Shown here in pieces: positions 1-5,663 of a stretch of DNA of 5,860 nt; the stretch's first letter is position 1; every line of letters starts with the position of its first letter. Source of the DNA: an uncultured Chthoniobacterales bacterium (GTDB lineage Bacteria; Verrucomicrobiota; Verrucomicrobiia; Chthoniobacterales; UBA10450); assembly GCA_955652255.1 (NCBI GenBank), contig CATPAW010000187.1:1-5860 (forward strand), read 5' to 3'. The notes below the pieces were generated by a model. That model did no database searches and was not told the origin of the DNA. It saw nothing but the letters and a program-made list of their open reading frames with translations. The position numbers were made by a program, and so were the translations under genes.

Positions 1-509
1 ATCTGATGAACGATCAAAAGAAGGTCCTTCGCATCTCACCCGAAAAAATGAAGGCCGCCGCGGAAATGATCGGCAAGTTCAATGGGAAGAAAGAAACCGT
101 TGAAAAAGCAAAACTCACTCCCACCGGGAAGAAAGAAACCATCGGCGGCTACGAAACCGAGCAATATGTTTACGAGACGCCCTCTTTCAAAGCGACCTAT
201 TGGATTGCGTCCAAATATCCGGACGGCGCCGCCATTCTTAAACAGTTGCAGTCGCTCAACTCGGAGGTGTGGAACCCAAAACGCATGGGAGTGCCGGATT
301 ACCGCGATTTCCCGGGTTTACCGCTCAAAACAGTCGTGTCGGTGAGTGGAAGTGAAGTCACCACTACGCTTACTTCCATTAAACAGGACCCGTTAAACGA
401 CGCCGAGTTCGCGATTCCGGCAGATTTTCAGGAAGTGAAAATGCCGGAAATGAACGCGCTTCTACAAAACGAAAAGAAGCCGGCCGCAGAAGTTTCGCCG
501 AAACCTTAG
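1..509 (+). CDS. DUF4412-like protein, C-terminal part (5' end outside window)
   Basis: The frame is open to the left edge. The first Met codon (6-8) lies in a stretch, MNDQKKVLRIS, that resembles the interior of DUF4412 proteins, where a 'D.n.kk.yt' strand precedes a Met/Lys-rich helix. The real start, probably with a signal peptide, is therefore likely upstream. Counting from that Met, residues 37-67 contain the family-like pattern LTPTGKKETIGGYETEQYVY followed by an aromatic strand with YWIASK. This is the 'converts-to-tagged' beta region seen in DUF4412, a poorly characterised family of exported or periplasmic proteins. The C-terminus is Lys/Pro/Ala-rich and looks disordered. The stop is TAG at 507-509. 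maf starts 19 nt downstream on the same strand, so co-transcription is possible. No enzymatic motif is visible and the function is unknown. The family assignment rests on pattern recall and is moderate; the existence of the coding region is fairly secure. Confidence 0.7.
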   Translation, partial: LMNDQKKVLRISPEKMKAAAEMIGKFNGKKETVEKAKLTPTGKKETIGGYETEQYVYETPSFKATYWIASKYPDGAAILKQLQSLNSEVWNPKRMGVPDYRDFPGLPLKTVVSVSGSEVTTTLTSIKQDPLNDAEFAIPADFQEVKMPEMNALLQNEKKPAAEVSPKP

Positions 510-528
510 CCGGACCGGGCTCGGCCGC

Positions 529-1113
529 GTGCGTCCGCTGTTGTTGCTTGCCTCCAACTCCCCCCGACGGCGTCAACTATTGACCGAAGCCGGTTTTGAA
601 TTTGCGACCATCGCGCCGGATGTCTCGGAAAAGTTCGATGTCGATCTTACCCTGCGTGAGCTCACCATCCTCAACGCGATGCGCAAGGCGATATCGATTG
701 CGCGCGCGCATCCGGGAGAAATCGTGCTCGCGGCCGATACGCTGGTTGCGCTCAATGATCAAATCATCGGGAAACCCAGGGATGTCGATGAAGCGGCCGC
801 GATTCTGCGCCGCTTGAGCGGACGCGCTCACGAAGTCTGTTCGGCTGTGTTCATCTGTCATCTCACCAGCGCACGATCGACAAGTTTTTATGAAATCTCG
901 CGCGTCTGGTTTCGCCGTTTGAGCGATGCGGCGATTCGCGCTTACCTCGACAAGGTGAACCCGCTCGACAAAGCCGGCGCCTATGCCGCGCAGGGACATG
1001 GCGCGGAGATCGTCGAAAAAATTGAGGGCTCTTACACCAATGTGGTCGGTTTGCCGATGGAAAAAACAACGGCCGCGCTCGCCGGGTTCGGGATCAAGCC
1101 GAAGACGGCCTAA
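529..1113 (+). CDS. maf: Maf family nucleoside triphosphate pyrophosphatase (YhdE/dTTPase-UTPase type)
   Basis: This is a cytoplasmic house-cleaning enzyme that hydrolyses non-canonical or excess nucleoside triphosphates to the monophosphate and pyrophosphate. The length of 194 aa is normal for the family. Visible motifs are the N-terminal nucleotide-binding signature ASNSPRRRQLL (residues 8-18), N49 with K53, AADTLV with the catalytic-type Asp70, KPRD (82-85), SGRAHEV (97-103), PLDKAGAYAAQG (145-156) with Asp147, Lys148 and Gln155, and the closing IEGSYTNVVGLP (165-176). SPRRR together with KPRD and DKAGAY resembles E. coli YhdE (dTTP/UTP) more than YceF (m7GTP), so I infer the former specificity. 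The start is GTG at 529: the signature sits seven residues in, no in-frame start lies upstream, and alternatives would be TTG at 541 or 544. No clear Shine-Dalgarno is seen. The stop TAA overlaps the stop of the convergent DUF2127 gene. Confidence 0.95.
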   Translation: MRPLLLLASNSPRRRQLLTEAGFEFATIAPDVSEKFDVDLTLRELTILNAMRKAISIARAHPGEIVLAADTLVALNDQIIGKPRDVDEAAAILRRLSGRAHEVCSAVFICHLTSARSTSFYEISRVWFRRLSDAAIRAYLDKVNPLDKAGAYAAQGHGAEIVEKIEGSYTNVVGLPMEKTTAALAGFGIKPKTA

Positions 1114-1646
1114 CGAGTTTCGACCAACTCGGATTTTCTCTCGACCTGCGGCTCTGCTTTGTCGCGCTTGAGCACGCGATACAAAAACCAAACGATGAAA
1201 CAATTTGCCAGGAGAATGAGTAACGCCACCAGGCTCGGCCGATGCCCCAGATGCCGCACCTCCAGCGGGATCAGCGCCCCGGTTGCGAAAATCATGAGCA
1301 GTTCGGCCCAACGCTGTTGAAAATAAACCCCAAGTCCTTCGGTAAAGAGGACCGCGCAATAAAATAGCGCCAGAAATCCGGTCGCGCGCAACGCGCCGCC
1401 CGCCAGCACGTCTTGCAATTTGCTCAAAAGAAAATGGATCGCTTTGCTGTGGCCTAGCAAAATTTCTTCATTCGCCCAATCGGAGATCGCATCCAGCCAG
1501 CGATCGCGCGCATTCAAAAAAAGCAGGGAGAAGCCCAAAACGAACAGGAGAACGCCCTTCGCGATTTTGAAAAGCGCGATCAGTTTGAGATACCGGACGC
1601 GGCGCGGCGCCCGCAGAATCGCAGGAACATGCGTCGGATCACTCAT
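1110..1646 (-). CDS. DUF2127 family integral membrane protein
   Basis: The product has 178 aa from ATG at 1646; an in-frame TTG sits one codon upstream at 1649. ATG is preferred because a weak GAAGAG purine stretch lies 7 nt before it. The product has a basic N-terminus (RAPRRVRYLK, residues 12-21), then a first membrane segment at about 21-44, a soluble stretch at 45-85, and three closely spaced hydrophobic segments at about 86-106, 114-132 and 138-158, ending in a charged tail. The pattern EGLGVYFQQRWAELL (103-117), then IPLEV (126-130), RPS (136-138) and a final LANCFIVWFLY helix matches DUF2127, a family of small inner-membrane proteins of unknown function. It is the last gene of a likely three-gene operon, 24 nt after the VOC gene. 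Its TAG stop shares bases with the maf TAA stop. No function can be given from sequence. Confidence 0.85.
   Translation of the reverse strand: MSDPTHVPAILRAPRRVRYLKLIALFKIAKGVLLFVLGFSLLFLNARDRWLDAISDWANEEILLGHSKAIHFLLSKLQDVLAGGALRATGFLALFYCAVLFTEGLGVYFQQRWAELLMIFATGALIPLEVRHLGHRPSLVALLILLANCFIVWFLYRVLKRDKAEPQVERKSELVETR
1114..1137 (+). terminator. Possible intrinsic terminator of maf
   Basis: Directly after the maf stop codon, CGAGTT (1114-1119) and AACTCG (1126-1131) form a perfect 6-bp stem with a 6-nt loop, followed by GATTTTC (1132-1138). The stem is short and the U-tract imperfect, so this is only a plausible weak terminator. It lies within the last codons of the convergent DUF2127 gene. 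Confidence 0.35.
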
Positions 1647-1670
1647 CAACGAACTCTTCGCCGAATTCGT

Positions 1671-2075
1671 TCACTCTGCAACGATTGGATTTTCGCGGCA
1701 GCAGATTTCGAGTTTGTTTCCGTCGGGGTCTTCAAAAAAGAAGGCGTAGTATCCGGAGCTGTAACCCGGGCAAACTTCCGGGCCCTCCAGATTTTGGCCG
1801 CCGATTTCTGTCACCAGTTTCGCGATGCGATCGACTGCATCGCGGGTCTCTGCCCAAAACGCGATGCGCGTTCCATTCGGTTGATGTTGTCGATCTTCGG
1901 TGAACCCAAAAAAATCGGACGGCTTATCTTTGCCAGCCGAGTAAAAGGTGCCCCAGGTCTCGTCCGAGCGATCGCAGGTAAATCCAAGCGCAGGCAAAAG
2001 TTTTTCGTAAAACCTCATCGCTCGTTGGAAATCTTTTACCCGCAAATCAATGTGATCTAGACGTCGCGTTTTCAT
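1671..2075 (-). CDS. VOC family (glyoxalase/bleomycin-resistance fold) protein
   Basis: This is a single-domain protein of 134 aa with the paired beta-alpha-beta-beta-beta fold of the vicinal oxygen chelate family. The N-terminal strand LDHIDLRVKD (6-15) is followed by helix FQRAMRFYEKLLPALGF. The second module begins at TRIAFWAET (69-77), and the C-terminal strand pair YYAFFFEDPDGNKLEIC (109-125) is the classical VOC ending. His8 and Glu123 occupy metal-ligand positions. Arg70 stands where many members have a His, and no Glu is seen at the fourth position near residue 57, so metal chemistry may be altered or absent. Substrate cannot be inferred, since VOC members include dioxygenases, lyases, isomerases and binding proteins. 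The ATG at 2075 lies 1 nt after the stop of the DUF3052 gene, indicating translational coupling; no Shine-Dalgarno is evident. It is most likely a cytoplasmic protein. Confidence 0.9.
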   Translation of the reverse strand: MKTRRLDHIDLRVKDFQRAMRFYEKLLPALGFTCDRSDETWGTFYSAGKDKPSDFFGFTEDRQHQPNGTRIAFWAETRDAVDRIAKLVTEIGGQNLEGPEVCPGYSSGYYAFFFEDPDGNKLEICCRENPIVAE

Positions 2076-2076
2076 T

Positions 2077-2487
2077 TTAGGATTTTCGATTCTGGCGGCG
2101 AATCATCAACTTCAATCCGGACCAGGTTTCATCGACAGCGCAAACTTTTATGTCGACGAACCCAAGGGGCAAGGCGACCTCGCGAATAACGTCTTCCGTG
2201 ATGTCTGTGGCGACGCCGGATGATTTCTTGGCCCACGAAACCCAGAGCGTTCCCGGGTCGGCGATTTTGGTGCGAAGGCGGCGCAGTTGCCTTTCCAGTT
2301 CGTTCCGGTGCGTGGTGAAGAAGTGAATGAAATTCGAGTTTGCGAGGACTCGACTGGTGAACTCCACGCCATTTGCGAAGTTGCCAAGTAATTTCCGGTA
2401 ATTCGTTGGCGCGTTGATGAGAACAACGGTGGTGCCGGGTTTCATCCCGAGTTTTTGCGCGAGCGGTGTCCCGGAATAGCCAGCCAT
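2077..2487 (-). CDS. DUF3052 family protein
   Basis: The product has 136 aa from ATG at 2487. It opens with the family hallmark MAGYSGTPLAQKLGMKPG (1-18), followed by a hydrophobic strand VVLINAP (21-27). The second half carries the conserved block LWVSWAKKSSGVATDITEDV (81-100), then IREVALPLG and the end motif VCAVDETWSGLKLMIRR (115-131). The layout suggests a small soluble alpha/beta protein with a Rossmann-like first strand and glycine turn, but no catalytic residues are established and the biochemical role is unknown. There is no signal peptide or membrane segment. It is the first gene of the minus-strand set, with VOC starting 1 nt after its stop and DUF2127 following. It is transcribed divergently from the exporter operon. 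The family call is strong because the end motif is distinctive. Confidence 0.9.
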   Translation of the reverse strand: MAGYSGTPLAQKLGMKPGTTVVLINAPTNYRKLLGNFANGVEFTSRVLANSNFIHFFTTHRNELERQLRRLRTKIADPGTLWVSWAKKSSGVATDITEDVIREVALPLGFVDIKVCAVDETWSGLKLMIRRQNRKS

Positions 2488-2574
2488 ACTTTTGCGGAGA
2501 GTAACGCGGGAAGCTAGCAGTGCAATCGCTTGCGAAACATACCGAAATCCACTTTCATAGCGTCAATTTCAAGC
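2488..2574. promoter_or_regulatory. Divergent intergenic region with candidate promoters for both flanking operons
   Basis: These 87 nt separate the DUF3052 start (minus) and the preferred adaptor start (plus). For the plus strand, TTGCGA (2530-2535) and TTTCAT (2553-2558) are spaced 17 nt apart, each matching the sigma-70 consensus at 4 of 6 bases. For the minus strand, TTGACG (complement of 2561-2566) and TATGTT (complement of 2536-2541) are spaced 19 nt apart. The two candidates overlap, so competition is possible. Both are weak matches, and the consensus may not hold in this lineage. No operator palindrome stands out. Confidence 0.3.
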
Positions 2575-3435
2575 GTGCAAACAAAGATCGACAAGTACCT
2601 CTGGCTCAGCGCGCTAATTGCTTTGTCGATCTTAACGGCGAGTTGCGGAGAACGACGCAACATCGTTTCCGGCACGATTGAAGTGGACGAGGTCCATGTC
2701 GGTCCGCGAATGAGCGGACGCGTGCAGAAAATTTTCGCGCAGGAAGGCGACAAACTTCAGGCCGGACAACCAATCGTCGAGTTGGATGCGGCGGAACTGA
2801 AAGCGCGTCGCGATCTGGCCGTCGCTCAGATCGACAGCGCCACTCACGATGCCGAGTCGCAAGTGGCCTTGTTGGAATTCCTGCGTGACGACGCCAAGCG
2901 CCAGCAGGACTTGCTAAAGCGCAAAGTAATTTCGCCCACTGACGCGCAGAAAGCTGCCAGTTCGGCCACAGCGCAAGAAAAGATCGTCGCGGCTGCGCAG
3001 ACACGCGTCATTCAGGCGCGCGCGCAATTGGCGGATGTCGAAGCGCAACTTGCCGAAATGCAAGTGAAGGCACCAAGTGATTGCGTGCTTGAGGTTCTAA
3101 ATGTGAAAGTGGGCGATGTGCTGGCAGCGAACCGTGAAGTGGCCACGCTGCTTCTTCCGCAACATCTTTGGGTTCGCGTTTATGTGCCCGAGCCATGGCT
3201 CGGTCTAATTAAGATCGGCGATCATGTCCGCGTCCGGGTCGATTCCTTTCGCGGCAAAGATTTCGACGGCGCAGTCGAGCAGGTCAATCGCCAGGCCGAG
3301 TTCACTCCGCGCAATGTGCAAACGGTCGAAGACCGGATTCGCCAGGTTTTTGGCGTAAAAATTCGTTTGCCGAGCGGCGACGATCGATTGCGCGCCGGGA
3401 TGGCGGCCGATGTTTATTTCTCGAAAGTGAAATGA
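2575..3435 (+). CDS. HlyD/YbhG-family periplasmic adaptor (membrane fusion protein) of an ABC exporter, probable lipoprotein
   Basis: This periplasmic adaptor should link the inner-membrane ABC exporter to an outer-membrane channel. Numbering is from GTG at 2575 (286 aa). A short basic N-terminus and hydrophobic core lead to LTASC, with Cys24 as the likely lipidated residue; Thr at -3 is tolerated but not ideal. Next come the first biotinyl-lipoyl half (about 32-71, with SGRV and EGDKLQAGQ), a long Ala/Gln/Glu-rich alpha-helical hairpin (about 72-162), the second lipoyl half starting VKAPSDC (about 164-195), and a beta-barrel region. The stretch AEFTPRNVQTVEDR near residue 255 is typical of YbhG/YhiI-type adaptors that partner ABC-2 exporters. 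A longer start, TTG at 2530, would give an unusually long 22-residue n-region, so I prefer GTG; neither has a clear Shine-Dalgarno. It is the first gene of the exporter operon. Substrate is unknown. Confidence 0.9.
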   Translation: MQTKIDKYLWLSALIALSILTASCGERRNIVSGTIEVDEVHVGPRMSGRVQKIFAQEGDKLQAGQPIVELDAAELKARRDLAVAQIDSATHDAESQVALLEFLRDDAKRQQDLLKRKVISPTDAQKAASSATAQEKIVAAAQTRVIQARAQLADVEAQLAEMQVKAPSDCVLEVLNVKVGDVLAANREVATLLLPQHLWVRVYVPEPWLGLIKIGDHVRVRVDSFRGKDFDGAVEQVNRQAEFTPRNVQTVEDRIRQVFGVKIRLPSGDDRLRAGMAADVYFSKVK

Positions 3436-3453
3436 ATCTGGAAACTATCTTTT

Positions 3454-3570
3454 TTGTCATTCCGAGCGAAGTCGAGGAATCTCTCACTGTTAATTTTTGT
3501 AACTTTAAGACGACGATGAGAGATCTTTCGACTGCGCGTCACTGCGTTCCGCTCTGCTCAAGATGACAAG
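3454..3570. repeat. Imperfect inverted-repeat (REP/MITE-like) element between adaptor and ATPase genes
   Basis: The left arm (3454-3485) begins TTGTCATTCCGAGCGAAGTC and ends ATCTCTC. The right arm (3518-3569), read on the complementary strand, begins TTGTCATCTTGAGCAGAGCG and also ends ATCTCTC. The arms share TTGTCAT at the outer end, GAGC, AGTCGA and ATCTCTC at the inner end. The right arm is about 20 nt longer, with an extra segment after GAGC. The loop is 32 nt (3486-3517) and AT-rich. Sequences of this type are widespread dispersed palindromic repeats in environmental bacterial genomes (recalled, not searched here). The element takes up most of the 135-nt gap and stops exactly before the ATPase ATG. 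No T-run follows the right arm, so it is not an obvious intrinsic terminator on the plus strand. Confidence 0.7.
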
Positions 3571-4527
3571 ATGGATGCGATGATTGAATGCGAAGGGTTG
3601 ACGAAACGCTTCGGCGCATTCACCGCCGTCGATCGCGTTTCCTTTTCCGTCGCGAAAGGTTCGATCTTCGGATTTCTTGGGCCGAATGGCTCCGGCAAAT
3701 CGACCGTCATCCGGATGCTTTGCGGAATTCTTGAGCCGAGCGACGGAACCGCGCGCATCGGTGGGCATGATGTTGTGCGCGAGACCGAGTCGATCAAAGA
3801 CATGATCGGTTACATGTCCCAAAAATTTTCGCTTTACGATGAGTTGACCGCGAATGAGAACCTCATCTTCGCCGGTAAACTTTATGGGCTGCACGGCCGG
3901 CAATTGAATCAGCGCCGCGATGAATTAGTCGCGATTACTCATCTGGATCCGTACCTCGACCGGCGCGCGGCTTTGCTTTCCGGTGGCTGGCGTCAGCGTC
4001 TCGCCATGGCCTGCTCGCTCATGCACAAACCGACCGTGCTGTTTCTCGACGAACCAACCGCAGGCATCGATCCGGTCGCACGCCGTGAGCTGTGGGATTT
4101 GCTCTTCGAATTTGCGGGCCAAGGGATGACGCTCTTCGTCACCACGCATTACATGGACGAAGCGGAGCGGTGCGATCACGTCGGTTACATTTACATGTCC
4201 CGATTGATCGTGTGCGGTGAGCCGGATGAGTTGAAACAGATGCCTGAAGTCAGTCCGCCTGGCACGCGCCGGCTCGATGTGACTTGCGATCACGTCACGA
4301 CCGCGTTGCGGGCAATGCACGAACTACAGGGCGTCCGAAACGCGACTGTTTTCGGTCAATCGATGCACCTGCTTGTCGATGAAAGGGTGCGGCGCGCGGA
4401 GATTGACGAAAAACTGCACAGCGTCGGGATCAGTCATGCGGAAATTCACGAGATCGGTCCGTCGCTTGAGGATGTCTTTGTCACGCTTTCGGCGAAATAC
4501 GCGGGCGAACAGCAGAAGGCGGCATGA
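3571..4527 (+). CDS. ABC exporter ATP-binding protein (YbhF/DrrA-like, single nucleotide-binding domain)
   Basis: This is the cytoplasmic ATPase that powers the neighbouring ABC-2 permease. It has 318 aa with one complete nucleotide-binding domain: A-loop region around F14-F17, Walker A GPNGSGKST (37-45), Q-loop Gln84 in YMSQKFSLY, ABC signature LSGGWRQR (136-143), Walker B VLFLDEP (156-162) with catalytic Glu161, D-loop GID (165-167), and H-loop His193. All key residues are present, so it should be active. Trp in the signature is usual for YbhF/YhiH-type subunits. Residues from about 225 to 318 form the C-terminal accessory region found in ABC-2 exporter ATPases. E. coli YbhF has two such domains in tandem; this protein has one, so two copies must pair. 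The start may be ATG 3571 or ATG 3580, the latter giving the family-like MIECEGLTKRFG. The stop overlaps the permease ATG (ATGA, 4524-4527). Confidence 0.95.
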   Translation: MDAMIECEGLTKRFGAFTAVDRVSFSVAKGSIFGFLGPNGSGKSTVIRMLCGILEPSDGTARIGGHDVVRETESIKDMIGYMSQKFSLYDELTANENLIFAGKLYGLHGRQLNQRRDELVAITHLDPYLDRRAALLSGGWRQRLAMACSLMHKPTVLFLDEPTAGIDPVARRELWDLLFEFAGQGMTLFVTTHYMDEAERCDHVGYIYMSRLIVCGEPDELKQMPEVSPPGTRRLDVTCDHVTTALRAMHELQGVRNATVFGQSMHLLVDERVRRAEIDEKLHSVGISHAEIHEIGPSLEDVFVTLSAKYAGEQQKAA

Positions 4528-5648
4528 AACGCAAACCTTTCCGCGGACTTGGCGCGATTTTGTTCAAGGAATTCATCGTCGTCTGGCGGGATCCGATGAC
4601 GTTGTTCTTCATGTTTTTTCCCCCGCTGGTGGAGATGATTGCGTTCGGCTACGCGCTGGATACCGACGTGAAGCATATGGCGCTGATCATTTTCAATGAG
4701 GATCGCACGGTGGAAAGCCGCCAGTTCATCGACCGCTTCGTCAACACTGAGACCTTCCGCGTGGTTGGCGAAGTCCAGAGCATCGATGCGATGGCGAGCG
4801 CAATTCGCAAAGGCCGTGCCTATGCCGGACTGCAAATTCCGCCGAAGTTCACGCAAAACGTGCGCGCCGGTTATCCGGCGCAGGTGCAATTGCTGGTCGA
4901 TGGATCAAACTCGACGACGGCTCTGCAAGCGCTCAATACCGCACTGGCCGTTGCCCTCACCCAATCGATCGAATCGCTCCTGCGTGAGACCGGCCGGCAT
5001 GGCGTGCCGATCGATATCCGGCCGCAGATGCTCTACAACCCAACGATGCGTAGCCCGAACTTTTACATCCCGGGTGTGATTGGAATTGTTTTGCAAATCG
5101 GCACCACTTTCGCGACTGCAATGGCCGTAGTGCGCGAGCGCGAGAAAGGTACGCTCGAAACGTTGCTAGTTAGTCCGCTGAGTCGCTGGGGACTCATGCT
5201 CGGTAAGCTGGTTCCTTATCTCTGCATCGGCATGACGATGGCGGTGATCCTTTTTTTGATCATGCGTTTCCTCTTCAATGTGCCGATTAACGGCAGCGTG
5301 TTCGCGATGATGTTTTCCACGCTGGTTTACGTTTTTGCCCTGCTCAGCCTCGGCCTGCTTGTCGGCACGAAAGCCGAGAACCAGATGCAAGCGCTGCAAA
5401 TATCGATGACCTACATGTTGCCCAGCGTTTTTTTCTCCGGCTTCGTCTTCCCGCGGGAAACCATGCCGTGGATTTTTTACGCGCTCGGCACGCTCCTGCC
5501 CGCGACGTATTTCATCTCGCTCATGCGTGCGATCATTTTACGCGGCGCGATTTTTTTCGAATACTGGCCGCACCTCATCATCCTGATCATCATGTCGATC
5601 TTACTCTTCTCTTTCTGCGCACTGCGCTTTAGAAAAAAGATCGGCTGA
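4524..5648 (+). CDS. ABC-2 family exporter permease (YbhS/YbhR-like)
   Basis: This is the inner-membrane channel subunit of the exporter, 374 aa. The N-terminus has the amphipathic KEFIVVWRDP motif (15-24), then a first membrane segment at about 25-45 ending FGYAL. A large periplasmic domain (about 46-178) follows, closing with YNP (171-173) and SPNFYIPG (177-184). The second membrane segment (about 180-203) runs into the cytoplasmic coupling motif REREKGTLETLLVSP (204-218), the contact with the ATPase. Further hydrophobic segments follow at about 225-250, 255-282 and 288-312, and the last at about 345-367, with the typical SGFVFPRETMP and LPATYFI motifs between them. It is translationally coupled to the ATPase, with an AGAAGG purine stretch 4 nt before ATG. 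Only one permease is present, so a homodimer is inferred. The substrate (drug, lipid or ion) is not readable. The gene appears intact. Confidence 0.95.
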   Translation: MKRKPFRGLGAILFKEFIVVWRDPMTLFFMFFPPLVEMIAFGYALDTDVKHMALIIFNEDRTVESRQFIDRFVNTETFRVVGEVQSIDAMASAIRKGRAYAGLQIPPKFTQNVRAGYPAQVQLLVDGSNSTTALQALNTALAVALTQSIESLLRETGRHGVPIDIRPQMLYNPTMRSPNFYIPGVIGIVLQIGTTFATAMAVVREREKGTLETLLVSPLSRWGLMLGKLVPYLCIGMTMAVILFLIMRFLFNVPINGSVFAMMFSTLVYVFALLSLGLLVGTKAENQMQALQISMTYMLPSVFFSGFVFPRETMPWIFYALGTLLPATYFISLMRAIILRGAIFFEYWPHLIILIIMSILLFSFCALRFRKKIG

Positions 5649-5663
5649 ACATTTCAGCGGATC
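5633..5663 (-). terminator. Intrinsic terminator of the hydrolase gene, nested in the permease 3' end
   Basis: On the minus strand the hairpin at 5663-5639 has arms GATC-C-GCTGAA and TTCAGC-C-GATC around a 3-nt ATG loop. That is 10 paired positions with a single C-C mismatch, followed directly by TTTTTTCT (5638-5631). This is the standard layout of a rho-independent terminator. The hydrolase TGA (5654-5656) and the permease TGA (5646-5648) both lie inside the hairpin. On the plus strand the stem has no following T-run, so it should act mainly on minus-strand transcripts. Confidence 0.65.

Noticed and set aside
577..1359. Long minus-strand frame (260 codons) opposite maf
   Set aside because: It is antisense to the well-conserved maf gene and crosses into the DUF2127 gene. 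Its translation is Arg-rich and low in recognisable structure, so it is a GC-driven shadow.
1629..2060. Plus-strand frame of 143 codons opposite the VOC gene
   Set aside because: The VOC protein on the minus strand has clear family motifs along its whole length; this frame is its antisense shadow.
3302..3487. Minus-strand small frame beginning MRDSSTSLGMTKK
   Set aside because: Its start comes from the left arm of the palindromic repeat and the rest is antisense to the adaptor. Peptides of this kind are common spurious translations of such repeats.
3454..3570. Intrinsic terminator or riboswitch between adaptor and ATPase
   Set aside because: The inverted repeat lacks a T-run after its right arm on the plus strand, and shows A-rich rather than T-rich sequence at its minus-strand exit. 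It looks like a dispersed repeat rather than a regulated leader with a known aptamer.
3505..3903. Minus-strand frame ending LSRAERSDAQSKDLSSSS
   Set aside because: The ending is a translation of the repeat's right arm and the remainder is antisense to the ABC ATPase. It is not a gene.
3976..3999. Apparent deviation in the ABC signature (LSGGW instead of LSGGQ)
   Set aside because: Trp at this position is common in YbhF/YhiH-type exporter ATPases, so it is not a defect.
4446..4889. Minus-strand frame of 147 codons across the ATPase-permease junction
   Set aside because: It is antisense to two strongly conserved genes, has no recognisable domain, and is a shadow frame.
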